DNA from: Periplaneta americana
Lineage: Eukaryota > Arthropoda > Insecta > Blattodea > Blattidae
DNA: 64,000 nt
NCBI RefSeq assembly: GCF_040183065.1
Contig: NC_091131.1
Span: forward strand, 100,130,330-100,194,329
Reading direction: 5' to 3'
Positions 1-11,529 of the stretch are shown piece after piece. The translations under genes and the position numbers were made by a program. The notes beneath the pieces were generated by a model that worked only from the letters and a program-made list of their open reading frames with translations, was not told where the DNA came from and ran no database searches. Positions within the stretch are counted from its first letter, which is position 1, and each line of letters opens with the position of its first letter.

Positions 1-298
1 TTTTCTTTTTGCCACCTTCAGAATTAGTTGTTTTTGTGTGTTTTCTTATAAGATCATGCGATAAGTAGTATTCCCTGTGGCAGTAATTTAAAGATGATAT
101 TAATAAGAATTAATAATGATTAATAATAATGATAGAATATTTTTTAATTAACTTCATTTATGTTCATTCATTTGTAGAGGTTGAATGATTCGATTTGAAT
201 ATGTATCCATTTTTTAGAATCAATATTAAGTGCCAGACCCTCATTTTTAGTTCGAGACATAAAGTTGTCCTCTATATTGAGGGGACGTTATTCGAGAT

Positions 299-560
299 GT
301 GTATTCAAGGTTGCAGCTCATGTATGAGATATGATAAATAGAGGCAGTTAGTATTTCAGAAGTATTGTGTATCGTTTAGTATAATTTTGATTCTGGTTAA
401 TAATTTATTTCGGTTTTATGGACGTAAATGTGTTTTCAAGGTTTCAGATAATGTATGAAGTATGATATAAAGGGTTAATTGGTATTTTAAAATGTATTGT
501 GTATTGTTTAGTGTATTTTTTTTTGTGGTTCATAATTCTTATTTCTATGTTATAAGTATA
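299..560. repeat. Diverged tandem duplication, unit about 131 bp
   Basis: Two consecutive units start with GTGTATTCAAGG (299) and GTGTTTTCAAGG (430). They keep the same order of blocks: an ATGTATGAxxTATGATA block, then GTATTGTGTAT, then TTATTTC near the end. A third start-like match is seen near 563 (GTATGTATCAAGG) but the similarity fades quickly. This looks like an old local duplication. Confidence 0.5.
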
Positions 561-859
561 AGTATGTATCAAGGAACCGATCATGAATGTGAGTGAGAGA
601 GCGCCATTGTATTCGGATGTGTCCTGAATGTTACGATTGGATGCTGTATATATGTCAGGTAGAAGTCAGTTAAACTGGCGTGTGAGATGTAAGCAGGCGT
701 GAGGTGTGTATATAGATTCATACATGTGAATAGTTGTAAATATGTAATAATTGTAAGTGTAAATTTGTACATTGTTTATAAGCATAGCAAAAGGTGTATC
801 CAAGTGTGACTAATTAGGGGACACCGGAGACTAGTAGCGAAGGTATTATTTTGGGGCGT

Positions 860-903
860 CTCATAACAACAAATATTCCCTTGGGAATATTCTTTGTTAT
901 GAG
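860..903. repeat. Short palindrome, 21-bp arms
   Basis: CTCATAACAACAAATATTCCC is followed after TT by its near-perfect reverse complement (19 of 21 positions). This could be a decayed MITE centre or a random hairpin. No function can be assigned. Confidence 0.5.
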
Positions 904-1999
904 AGGGCATTTGAGACGGTTCCTCGTATAGGATAAGGAGATTTTCATTAGATTAGTATTTCGTGTTAATATTCTCATATGGATAGTAAGAAGCATGGAC
1001 GTGTAAGTTAGTTTCAAAATCTGAGACGGAAGTAGCAGGTGGACAGGAAGACCGAAAGGAAGCTAGGCGGACAGGAAACATGTGTCCAGGCGTGGAGTTG
1101 ACTGATGAGGGAATGTATGGACTTTGCCTGCGGGTGGTCAGTAAGATGACGCCAAGCCAGGTTCCAATAGAGATGATCTGGTATATGTCAGAGAATTGTC
1201 AGGACGCCGGAAGTAGGGGGATGTTCTAGTTAACGAACAATTTTTGAAGAACGCGTCTTAAGTGACGTAAGTGTAATCATGGCCAATCAGGATTCTTAAT
1301 AGAGACACGTGATATATAGATAGGAGGGCGAAATTCTATGTTTGGTGGTTGAAAGTAGGGGATAGATTTGGCAGATAGACAGAAGGCAGATAGACAGTGT
1401 TCGGAGAAGTTGCACTCCACACATTCTCGGCAAACCTAACTCGGAAGTATAACAATTTACGGACTTAGAATTTTTTTAGTGGGTGTAGTAAGAAGTCGTG
1501 TGTTGCATTATTATTATAAGTCTGAATTCTTTCCTCTCATCACGTTATCAACTGTCCGTTATATTACTGGTGTTTTATAGTACAAAATATATAATTACGT
1601 GAACTCAGAAATTAGTATACCAACTTGTGGGAAGTGAGAGCGAGATATTACACACTTGGACGCGCATTTCTGCTAATCTGAAACGAACACTTAATAATAA
1701 TAAACGTTTTCATAGTTCTTACCAACAACTTCTGGTGTGCGCCTACATCATTTCAACCTACGAGCACGTCTCCCAAACCCCATGTCCCGACCGTTTTGCA
1801 GCTGACCTGGGAACCTCATCCTCTACCGAAGTAATCTCGAGGAGGCTGGCGCCCAAATTAATCAGTGTACGTAATTAATTATTGACATCGACGTGCATCC
1901 TCGAGATACTTTCCATATTTCGGAGCTGGCAGCCGAGGGCGACGACGACCGTTACATGCTCCAACTGCTAAAAGCATTAAGAAGTGACACGATACATTT

Positions 2000-2640
2000 T
2001 TAGCTACAGGATCGGTGTTGAAGAAGCATGGTGGTGGTCGTACAACATCAAACGAAATGGTTGAAAATGTTCAAGCCGCGTATGAGCGAAGCCCGCGGAG
2101 GTCATTAAGAAGAGCTTCGCGGGAACCTCAAGTACTAAAATCTACATTGCAACGAACTGTCTGCAAACGTCTCAAACTGTACGCATACGAAGTGCAGTTA
2201 ATGCAACGTCTGGAGCCGGATGATAAACCCAAACGAGTGGAATTCGCCAATACAATGCTAGACCGTCTCGGCGCTGATCCTGATTTTATGTTCAAGATTT
2301 TCTCCTAGGACGAAGCCACGTTCCATGTATCAGGTTGGCCCCCAAGATCTCCGGATTTAACACCGCTCGATTTCTTTCTCTGGGGCTACGTCAAAGATAA
2401 AGTGTACGTCACCCCAGTCAGAGACCTTCGTGATCTTCGGGAGCACATCATAAAGGCTATTGAAAGCATTCCAGAAGACATGCTCCAACGTGCTTGGCAA
2501 GAAATCGTTCATCGCCTCGATATCTTCACAGTGACAGCTGGAGCTCACGTAGATATGGTGAAGTGCATATCGAAACTTGAGTTTTCCTTTCATATAAACG
2601 TTGCTGTAGGTTTCTATCTTCAACCGTTTACCAGTCACAT
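2000..2640 (+). pseudogene. Internally deleted mariner-like (IS630/Tc1/mariner superfamily) transposase
   Basis: The frame from about 2003 reads TGSVLKKHGGGRTTS, a typical linker after the N-terminal helix-turn-helix of insect mariner-like transposases. It continues through LEPDDKPKRVEFA to a catalytic-core start (D-E-A-T-F-H-V-S-G, about 2310-2334) after an in-frame TAG at 2306-2308. The sequence then jumps directly to WPPRSPDLTPLDFFLWGYVKD (about 2334-2400), the segment with the last catalytic Asp, and ends near WQEIVHRLDIFTVTAGAHVD. Family members carry roughly 90-100 residues between these blocks, so the core with the second Asp is deleted. It is a dead copy. I could not place the terminal inverted repeats. 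Confidence 0.85.
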
Positions 2641-2889
2641 ACAATTGAAATTATGTACATTCGAGCAGTCCACTCTGTATAATGAAGTGTTCGTATTTTT
2701 CCACTTGATAATCCATCTTCTTTAGCCCATAAATAGCACAAACTTTCTTCAAATCCGCAAAATTCAAGACTCATTTGCAAGCACAACACTCCAACAAATG
2801 ACAAATAACAAAAAATAAATAATTTACTAACAACGCAGTGTTGTGATGAAGAACAAAACCCTACGAACTAATGCATGAACCTATATAGC

Positions 2890-3034
2890 ATTCCACGTTA
2901 AGGAAAAAAAGCATTGGTTTTATGGGCCTTGCCTTGTACATTGTAGAAGCTATATGGTAGATAGAAGTTTCTATGACAACTGGTCATTTGATGGAATAGC
3001 CTCATATGCTCAAAGCTTTTTCTTAACGTGGAAT
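2890..3034. mobile_element. 145-bp palindromic MITE
   Basis: ATTCCACGTTAAGGAAAAA at the left end is matched by its reverse complement (TTTTTCTTAACGTGGAAT) at the right end, with about 100 bp between. The size, terminal inversion and absence of coding sequence fit a MITE. No clear target duplication is seen, so the superfamily is open. Confidence 0.65.
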
Positions 3035-5063
3035 TCGCTTTAATATGTTATCTTTTTTTTTAAGTGACTCTTTCGGTCTTCATGTGAATTTTGTCTAATC
3101 GCTTCAATAGTCTGTTACGTTTAATATGAAAGGGTAATTCAGAAATGCAATTTCATAAATAATTATGGGCGCGAGAGCTTACAGAGAACAAAGGCCGACC
3201 AGCCGACTGCTGGCCTCACATCCACACGACTCAGCTGAGGTGAACGATCATCCAAAAACACGGGCGTATTTTCGGTTAGCACGATCTCCTCAGTCGTTAC
3301 AGCTGGCTTGTAGAACCGGACTTCGTCAACTCCTGCAGCTCCCCAAATTCATCACGATTCTGAGTGAGCACCGGTCCGATACACTAGCTAGCCCAAATTT
3401 CATGAGAACATTTCTTCCCCCATGAGGACATGAATTAGTGCTTATTCCGCAACGCGAGTCCAGATACGGTGCGTAAATTAAGACAATCTGCTGTAATATA
3501 CTTTCCTAGGTCAGTAGTAGCTGGGGAAGCTTACACGATCAAAATAAAAATGGAGGAACCGAAGCGTAATACAGAAAATTTCACATGAGAGAGCAAAAAG
3601 AAATTGCATTAAAATGACTGCTAATATACCTAATGATTTTACGCGGTGTGCCGTCGCTTTTAGACCCCAAGCGGCGAGCAACGATCCCTCATTGCTGCGC
3701 AGAAGGTTCAACAAAAGATACGTTTAGCAATTTATATTAAGTTAGTATTATGAACCCGCTCTGGTAATGCATATAATGATGTAAAATCAGAAGGGTGATG
3801 GCTTCAAACCTTTCCATCAAAGCCAATAATTCTGCCAATCTTAATACAAGAGTGACACGATAGTGGAAAGCAGATAATCGAATCCAATCATGGTATTCTC
3901 CGATGTCTTTTACTGGCCATTTTACAACTCTTTATCAACTGCTATAGTTACCTAGTGTCTAGGTGAAAAGGTGATAATGGGAGGTATTAATAAAACTATT
4001 TGATAGTGAGTTTCATCGGGCAGTTGAGCGAGTGATCTTAAAGTGTCGAGAGAGTGATTAGTCCGCATTTCATAGTCTATTAATAAATAATTTCTCCTGG
4101 ACATAACTCACTCTTGACCCTGACATTTTATCGCCTAGACATCAGCTCTGTAAGTTCTCATTGTTAAGTCTAGAACTTTCAAAGGGACGTCTTCGCCACA
4201 TTCAGTTTGTAAATGTACTTTTGTTTCGATCATAGAAGAGGAAAGAGTGCAGTTTCAAACTTAATTATTTGTTAATATTTTGAAACAATACCGCATTTTA
4301 TTCAATAAATCAGATGCCAGAAGTGTGAAAGAAGAAGTCTCTTTCTATCACTGAAGACTTGACGAATGCAAATAAATTTGCAACAAAGTCTTCACTGAAG
4401 CACAAATCTAAAAAAAAAAAGAAAAAAAAACAAAAAAACAATCGTCTGAAGAATTTCTAATTGCACAACTGGCTATCACTGAACAACATAAAATTCTTAG
4501 TAGGCTAGTCTACTGTATTCGTAATGTTTACTGTGTTTCTCACTGTAAATAAAAAGCAATAAAATTACAAGAAATGGATAAACAATAATTTATTACGAAG
4601 TTAGGAAGTAACATGATACAACAAAGAAATAATGTCTAATTACAATTTTAAAATATTAAATAAACGAGGGAGGTGGTTTGATTCATAACAATTTAGTTTT
4701 AATGCAGTGTACGTGTAACTTCAGCTACGATCATAGGAGTGAAATTTATTTGCAAAATACAGTGTTGCCACAATGTGCAATTAATTCTACGGATGAAATT
4801 TTGTCCCTCACATTTAACCTCTATTTTCATCCAGGATTCACACTGTACATCGAATTTTTGGACACTGTGTATACAACACTGATTCATTACGTATTTTAGG
4901 TTCCTTTTTAAGTGCTGCAATCGATGTTTGCCGATCAGTTACTTCACCCAAAGTCAAGAGCGCCTAGACGTTACCCAATCTTCATAACAATGTACACGAT
5001 TGAAAACATTGAATGCATGTGGTACAAATGAAAACGAATGTCCATATCTGGTATAGAGAATAA
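3035..5063. other. Stretch without recognisable gene
   Basis: An 86-codon open frame at 3165-3425 (plus) begins MGARAYREQRPTSR and is richer in G+C than its surroundings, but I recognise no family. The rest is AT-rich, with an A-rich tract near 4410-4440. I see no RNA gene or recognisable element. Confidence 0.4.
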
Positions 5064-6431
5064 AGGCCAATTCACACGGGGATAGTTTACAGGAGTCAAG
5101 TGCTTGAAGCAACTCGACTTTCCTTCGACTTTCCCCGTATGAAATGGTCGAGACAGTCAAGTTGTGACTTGGCGGTCAAGCAGAATTTGAGTTGACGACT
5201 CGTCAATTTTTGTGTCCACTTTCCCGTCACGTGATCAACTTGACTCCACCACTTTTCTCGTGTGAATGCTAACTTGTAGCAAGTAGCAACCTGCAAGCAG
5301 ATATTGTGGATAGTGTGTAACTGTTTAAATTAATAGCCAATTAATTTAGGTATCGCATTTAAGATGAATTTAACTTTCAAACCCCACATTTTGAAAATTA
5401 CTAATTCTGCTTACAAATCACTTGGATTTGTAATTCTGCAGTGCTTGGGAAAAGTGACATAAGTCAGTTTTCACGAACTTTTTTGATAATTTATTGACAA
5501 CTCACACTGGTTTATGTCGATTTGATTTTTTTCTGTATGAATTATTGTAATGGGAGAAATACTTATGTCTCTTTTTCCAAGCGAGCAGATGTTCCGTAAG
5601 TTGTCAATAAATTATCAAAAAAGGTTTGTGGAAACTGACTTATGTCACTTCTCCCAAGCACTGTGGAATTCTAAATTATTCAAGCAACCACCTGTTTTTA
5701 GGTTAGGCCATCTCTGGTTAGAAGCAAATGAAATGTATATACTACAATAATTTTGAATCCTCGTTGCAAAAACAACGTTCATTCTATCGAGTTGATACAG
5801 AATAAATTCCTTTGGTTCCTATATTGTAAGATATTCAAAATACCTTGTCCATTCCAGATCCCAAGTACTTAGATTATTGAGATGAATTTTTGGTTTCCAT
5901 ACGTTCAATGACAAGAAAGAAAGTTAATAATTATTTGTTCATGTATATTTATGTGAAAAAGGTGCTTTGATGGGCATCTAGCCTATGTACTTTTCCATAG
6001 CCTAACTCATAATATAATAAATAAATTAAAAAAATATACGGTATGTAAGTTATACACCTTATTGTAACAGTTTTAGAATTGCATGAGATGTACGAACTTC
6101 AGTAGAATATAGCCTATACTCATATAGCACGAGAAATACTTCAATAATAATAATAAAAACTGAAATTAAACAAGACGGAATTGTTTCAGAAACTTGTTAC
6201 GAAACTTATATTTTAAAAGGTGTCCATAACGTTAATGTAGAAGTGGTTCGCAAAAAAAAAAAAAAAAAACTTAAAAACAATGTACTTCCAAGCATGCAAC
6301 ATTCAGCGAGCGTTTTTTACGTGTGGAACATGGTTTCAAGTTTAGTGTCTCCGTGTGATCACAAATATGGTCTCAAGTTTAGATTCTTCAAGCACTTGAC
6401 TCCTGTAAACTATCCCCATGTGAATCAGGTA
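5064..6431. mobile_element. 1.37-kb inverted-repeat DNA element
   Basis: A 39-bp block at 5070-5108 (ATTCACACGGGGATAG then TTTACAGGAGTCAAGTGCTTGAA) recurs inverted at 6387-6425 with one mismatch. TAA flanks both sides at equal distance from the arms (5061-5063 and 6432-6434), which would fit a 3-bp TWA duplication of the PIF/Harbinger type. The outermost six bases of the ends do not match, so this class call is only suggestive. There is no transposase inside; a second palindromic element is nested in it. Confidence 0.6.
5436..5668. mobile_element. Nested palindromic MITE (family also in STK16 intron 4)
   Basis: The left arm CTGCAGTGCTTGGGAAAAGTG, continuing through ACATAAGTCAG and TAATTTATTGACAAC, is mirrored at 5600-5664. 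The arms are about 65 bp. The centre reads as the reverse complement of part of the repeat at 36880-36985, so the two loci are copies of one family in opposite orientation. It sits inside the larger inverted-repeat element and so inserted later or travelled with it. Confidence 0.7.
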
Positions 6432-6434
6432 TAA

Positions 6435-9400
6435 GACAGAAGAAATGTGATGTCGGAACTGGAGGAATGCAGCACAAAACAGGGACGGATGACGAAAAAT
6501 TATGCGAAGTGGAAAGTCCATTAACGATTGTAGCGTAAAAGAAGGAAGAGTAAATCTGATTCACATCAACTTCGACCACCAGAAATTTCCTAGGATTTAT
6601 TCTTTGAAGGTCTAAATGAGTCAAGTTTGTAGCTCGTATTTATTAACACTGTTATCAATGCTGCCATCTAACATAATAGAAGAGTGGAGGTGGTATTTCA
6701 GAAGCGAAAAAGCTTCCTGACAGAAACCATCCAGTCCGTTGTCACTAGCTTGCCAGCTGTGCCTGCAGCAATAATAAGTAATTCGTGTTGGTCATTCTCT
6801 TTGGTCATTTAAACAATAGACCCACAACGTCAAAGCCTCGAGGACAAGAGCACGGACTGAGAGGTGAACAGAGTTCAATAACCACACGAGTGTTCACTAT
6901 TAATTCGGTCAAGGTTGTTCAGAACAGAACGCATGAATTCTAATGTTATAAACCTTAACAGTAGAGACAAGCAGACGGGATGTCACCGACACCAGTGCCC
7001 CCGACTGAGAGTTTCATAATCCTGACATACGTTGAGGACGACACAAATCAAAGGATGCAGTTCTCGAGAGTAATATTATTGTATTTCTATTCCATCACCT
7101 TTAATAATTTTTACGAAAATTGTGATTACACAACAAGAATAAACCCAGTTCCATTGTGTAATTCATTTTCACATAATTTAAGTGTTTGTAATATTATACG
7201 GCATATTTTTTTTATTGATATTAATATTTATTTGACAGCCAACTTTACAATTCATAGTTATGGTAGACCACCACAATACGGCATATTTAAATGTTCTGGT
7301 TTCACTTTTCAACAACAATTATTTCATCATGTACATTTGGGTCTAAAGTCTTTGAATACAGAACTTTATACCTTCAGTTTATCGAACAGTACTTCATGAA
7401 TGTCTGACGCAATATCGAAAGGCAATTCTCTTTGCAATCACGACATGAACGCAATATTTGAATGTGATAGTGTCCATGTATAATTTTATATCAGATTAGG
7501 TCAAAGACATGCTACACCTACCACTGTTCCCAATAGTTTCAAGGTGTGGCAAAATTCTTACTCGAAATCAGAAAACATAATTTCATTATCTCAAACCTCG
7601 TGGCAAAGAGATATTTAGGAAAATAAAACAAAGGCTTGCATCCTCCCTCCTCGACAGGGTGTGCCGCTTGTGTATTGTCATAACATATTTGACATGATGA
7701 ATGATCACAATAACAAAGAATACTGCAATTCAGTCCTCACAGAAACGGGAACAACACTTAAAGAATCTGTAGACTTGGAGTGATGAAGTAAGAAAAAAGA
7801 ATGCGAATTTCCTTTCTTCACGGATATGACGTAAGCATTTCCATGGCAATCGAAGTCGAATGACATCAGTGTAATTTCCATTCCACAAAATCATTTCATT
7901 TTTCTATTAATGTTGGTCAAATACAGGACAGTGCCAGGATTTTTAATCTGGGGGGGCCAGAGGTGGCGCAAGACATAAGTTTGGGGAGGCAGGTTTATGT
8001 TAAAATGTCATTGTGGAATGTTAATGTTGTAATAAGGCAATTATTCTTATTTGGAAAATTTCCATGCATTTATATACGTATTTAATAATTTTTATATAGA
8101 CGGATTACAATTTACCATATTTATTAATTTTATGTCAGCAATCAAAAATTATAACTTGCTTGCCTCACTAGGATGCATCTATTGTGGAGAATATCAAATT
8201 TATCTAAGACGGTGTCCTTGTGTATATGAATGAACGGTAATTTAATATACCAGAACTAAATTCAAATAGCTGTTTTAAGTTACTTGTAATAACAATATAG
8301 TCATACAAAGTAAAGATAATTCAAAATAAATTAATAATTTATATTTTCCAATAGACTGATGTGGAATCTACAATAATTTTGATGACAGTTTAACAAATGA
8401 TACACAAACTTTTCATGCTTGCCATTTTTCATCTCAACAGTCTTCATTATTTTAATCACTTTGCTCTCTTCCTCCTACTGCCATATTTTATTTTTTTGCT
8501 TTGGTGTGTATTTCTTCAAGCCAAGCCACCTCCTCTTCAGTGAGGTATTTTAAGAGACTCTGAATATCATTTTTCTTGGCAGTATTAAGTTGTACAATGG
8601 AAATTGATGGTAAACTTATATCTAATGGAATGGTTGAACATCTTTTTGTGAAGGACAATGGTTCATAAGACTCAGAATATGGGGAATGTACTGCAATCCC
8701 ATCATGTGGAGAAAATGGCATTCTTTGATAAGACTGAATTTTGAACATTTTCACGGTTAAGATGAATGTCACTTGTTCTGTGTGTAGCTGCACGACTTAA
8801 AGAAATACTTTTAACGACTGATGTGTTCTTTACAAAGTTTATCTCGTGTATCATGACATGCAGATAAACAATTGATCGCTGTATTAGAGATATTGAAACA
8901 AAATTTTGCAAGATGGGTAACATGATTATGGGGAGCAAGAAAATGAATTATACCTAAAAAGGGCTTATAGAGGTATATGCCCCTTGGACATATAACTCCT
9001 CAATTTTGAGTTGTTACTCATCACTCGACAATATGTGTATTAATAATTAATAAACATACTTCTCTCTCACTCAGACTGGCACTGACTTTAGATCCTTGAG
9101 TAACAACTCCACATGACGTAACAGATGAATGACATATCACTATTTCATATTAATAAATGTTACTGCTCACTCATAAAATTGAGTTTATACTACCAATTTT
9201 TGAGTCACCTCGTAGGTAGACTCAAAGTGGATGAGTGAAGTTAAAAAATCATAATGGTGATGTAGCCTATATCATTGTTGTATAACCCTGGCAGAGAAAC
9301 TTGTAAACTTGGTTATAAAGATTTGTACAAATTTAAGAAGGAAAACGTACAGTGGCTAGCGCAGCATTTATTGCAAGATTCAAATGGGAAAACAGGAAGA

Positions 9401-9580
9401 GCTCTCGAAAATGAAAATGAGAATTTTCTTATGATATGTTGGTGATCCAAGTTTTCAAATGGGCGTTCCAAAAGCTATGGGTGTTTCCCAAGGTCTGTGT
9501 CACTTTTCATTTCATTTACTGTATTCCATAGGTCTTATGTTAGCATTAAAGCTTTAAGATATGAAACAATTTTTTGATGA
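6435..9580. other. Three kb without a supported gene
   Basis: A 139-codon open frame at 6980-7399 (plus) opens with MSPTPVPPTESFIILTYVEDD in a locally less AT-rich context and has a possible donor (GTAATA) after codon about 30. It could be a first exon, but nothing downstream supports it. A 101-codon frame at 8488-8793 (minus) ends LTEEEVAWLEEIHTKAKK, which looks protein-like but is unrecognised and is overlapped by other broken frames. It may be the tail of an unidentified transposon protein. No RNA genes are seen. Confidence 0.35.
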
Positions 9581-9581
9581 A

Positions 9582-9742
9582 ATGAAGTGAAGCCGAGGAT
9601 TAGCCATAGATTACCTGGTATTTGCCTCATGGTTGGGAAAATCTCGGGAAAACCCCAACCAGGTGGGAATCTAACCCAAGTGCGAGTGCAGCTCCTGATC
9701 AGCAGGCTAGCAAGTCTGCCAACTAAGTTACATCGGTGGCTC
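9582..9742 (-). mobile_element. tRNA-derived SINE fragment
   Basis: Read on the minus strand, it starts GAGCCACCGATGTAACTTAG, has CCTGCTGATCAGGAGC, then a B-box-like GGGTTAGATTCCC and CCTGGTTGGGGTTTTCCCGAG. The same order of blocks occurs at 40640-40897, and the tRNA-like half is a pol III promoter remnant. The downstream tail (ACGACGCT-type end) is missing. Confidence 0.7.
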
Positions 9743-9744
9743 TA

Positions 9745-10330
9745 CAAAGTTATAGAATGCATAGCAAGATGTTTCATCAGTTGATTTATACAAAAATATG
9801 CAATACATAGACAGCAGATTAATTCAATTTACAAGCATAAATCCTGTCACATGAAATAAATAATAATAAATAAACAATTCATCAGTTGTGTAGAAGATAT
9901 GTGTATGTAGAAATTTGGTTAATTCTGTTCTCAACTTTTTCTTATGGCTTTTCAAAGCTTTAAGATAATTAGGCAGTGCATTGAAGACTGTAACGCATTA
10001 AAAGTGAACTCTTTTATAACAGCTTAGACTAACAGAAGATAGCTGGAGATCTGATTTGTGTCTTGCATTAAAATTATAAATGTTTTGAATAGTATTAAAT
10101 ATACCTTGGTTTTTAATTTAAAACATTATCAGGGAAAGGATATACTCGCAATGTACAGTAAAGACTTCCAAATTTTGGAAAATCTTTTTACATGATGTCC
10201 TTCTATGTACCTATACCAGGTATCCTTGTAGTTTTCTTTTATAAAGCAAATTCTAACTTCTGGGAAGTTGCAGATGCCTTGAAATTAAAAGCATTTAATT
10301 GGATTCAATTTCCAACAACTGTACAAGAGC
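9745..10330. other. AT-rich spacer
   Basis: I see no recognisable gene or structured repeat in this stretch. It may be the 5' flank of the gypsy remnant that follows. Confidence 0.4.
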
Positions 10331-10925
10331 TACAGGATGTAAAAGGGGGGGGGGGGTGGACACATCAAAGAAGTTTTGCACGAGTTCAAAGATGTATTAC
10401 AGGACCCTAGAGACAACACATTAGAATACACTAGACAGGTTAAGCACTGAATCCACGTAGATGTCCATTCCATCAGAAAGAACCCCTACCGCTTACTGCA
10501 CAGATATAAAGAGTTTGTAAAAGGCATGCTCGACAACATGCTAGAAGGAAATGATCAGATAAGGTTTTGCACAGATTTTCGAAATATAAAATCATGAAAA
10601 TTTTTATCCACTTTTAAACATTGTCGTAATTTTTTTAAAGTTTGGTCAGTGCTTTATTACCGATGTACTTTAGTAAGATTTGCTTGTTCAATGGATTTTG
10701 GTAAGTGGAGATTAATGAAAAAGATAAGGGAAAAAAGCAGCTTTTTGTTCTCCATGGAAACGAATGAACGAACGAACCTATGTATATAACCATATGGCAT
10801 TTGATTTGGTCAGAGCACCAAGCACTTTTCAAAAGCTAATGAATGGATTATTAGCCGGTCTAAAATACGTATTTTGTTTTGTTTATTTGGGAAAAGTTGC
10901 AATAAAGAGCATTTGAAATGTTAAA
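10330..10925 (+). pseudogene. Ty3/gypsy-type polymerase fragment (start of reverse transcriptase)
   Basis: One frame gives HIKEVLHEFKDVLQDP, then KNPYRLLHRYKEFVKGMLDNM; this is the linker before reverse transcriptase and the start of the palm in Ty3/gypsy elements. Farther on, another frame gives FDLVRAPSTFQKLMNGLLAGL, matching the family motif PFGLxNAPxTFQxLMxxxL, followed by FCFVYLGK where FVYLDD is expected. The frame is broken by stop codons, at least one shift and a poly-G run (10346-10356). No LTRs or integrase are visible, so this is a short dead remnant. The call rests on family motifs known from insect gypsy elements. Confidence 0.7.
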
Positions 10926-10929
10926 GTAA

Positions 10930-11525
10930 GCTTTATGTAGCACATCTGTTTTGAAGTTTTGAAGCAATAGGAGCAGTCCTATCGCAGATAATAGGAAGTT
11001 AGGAACATACAATTGCCTACGCATACAGAGTGTTAAATATGCTTAGCGAAATTACTCTACCACAGGAAAAATAATTATTGACTTTAGTATGAGTAACAAA
11101 GCATTTATAATGTTATAATGTCACGAATTTGTAGCCATAGCAGATCACGTAGCATTATGTTCGTTAATGAGTCTAAAAGAGCAGAGTTCAAAACTCCTCA
11201 CATAGACTCTAGGATGTTATGCATAGACATTTCGCTAGCCTGCGCTACGAGCATGCTAAACTAGCCCCGGTTATCGAGTGATTACTTGTACAGGATTCAT
11301 ATCATATCATATCATATCATGTTGCTAACACTGGTTTATGAATACGAAAAACGTTAGTTCGCTGATCATTCACCAGAATCCCGCACTAAGAATTCTATGA
11401 ATAAGTTATGGCCAAGACTTTCAGAATTTAAATTCCAAATCCAACATAAACCCAGTAAGAAACATTAAATGCAGATGCATTATTTCGAATGCATAGTGTA
11501 TCCACAGGCCTAAATTCCAAGGAAC
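10930..11525. other. Spacer with an ATATC microsatellite
   Basis: No coding sequence is seen. A pentanucleotide repeat (ATATC, about four units) lies at 11299-11320. Confidence 0.5.
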
Positions 11526-11529
11526 ATTA

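Larger units (their letters stand above)
1..1500. other. AT-rich stretch without a recognisable gene
   Basis: Both strands lack a protein that I recognise; the short open frames have no domain-like composition. The stretch contains a diverged tandem duplication (299-560) and a short palindrome (860-903), annotated separately. From about 1020 the base composition becomes richer in G and A, but no coding frame stands out. Confidence 0.6.

Noticed and set aside
3165-3425. 86-codon open frame as a gene
   Set aside because: No recognisable motif or splice context.
5061-6434. Firm PIF/Harbinger assignment from the TAA flanks
   Set aside because: The six outermost bases of the two ends do not match and no transposase is present.
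6980-7399. 139-codon open frame as a gene
   Set aside because: Only the first 30 codons look protein-like; the rest is AT-rich translation without motifs. A first exon is possible, but no partner exon is visible.
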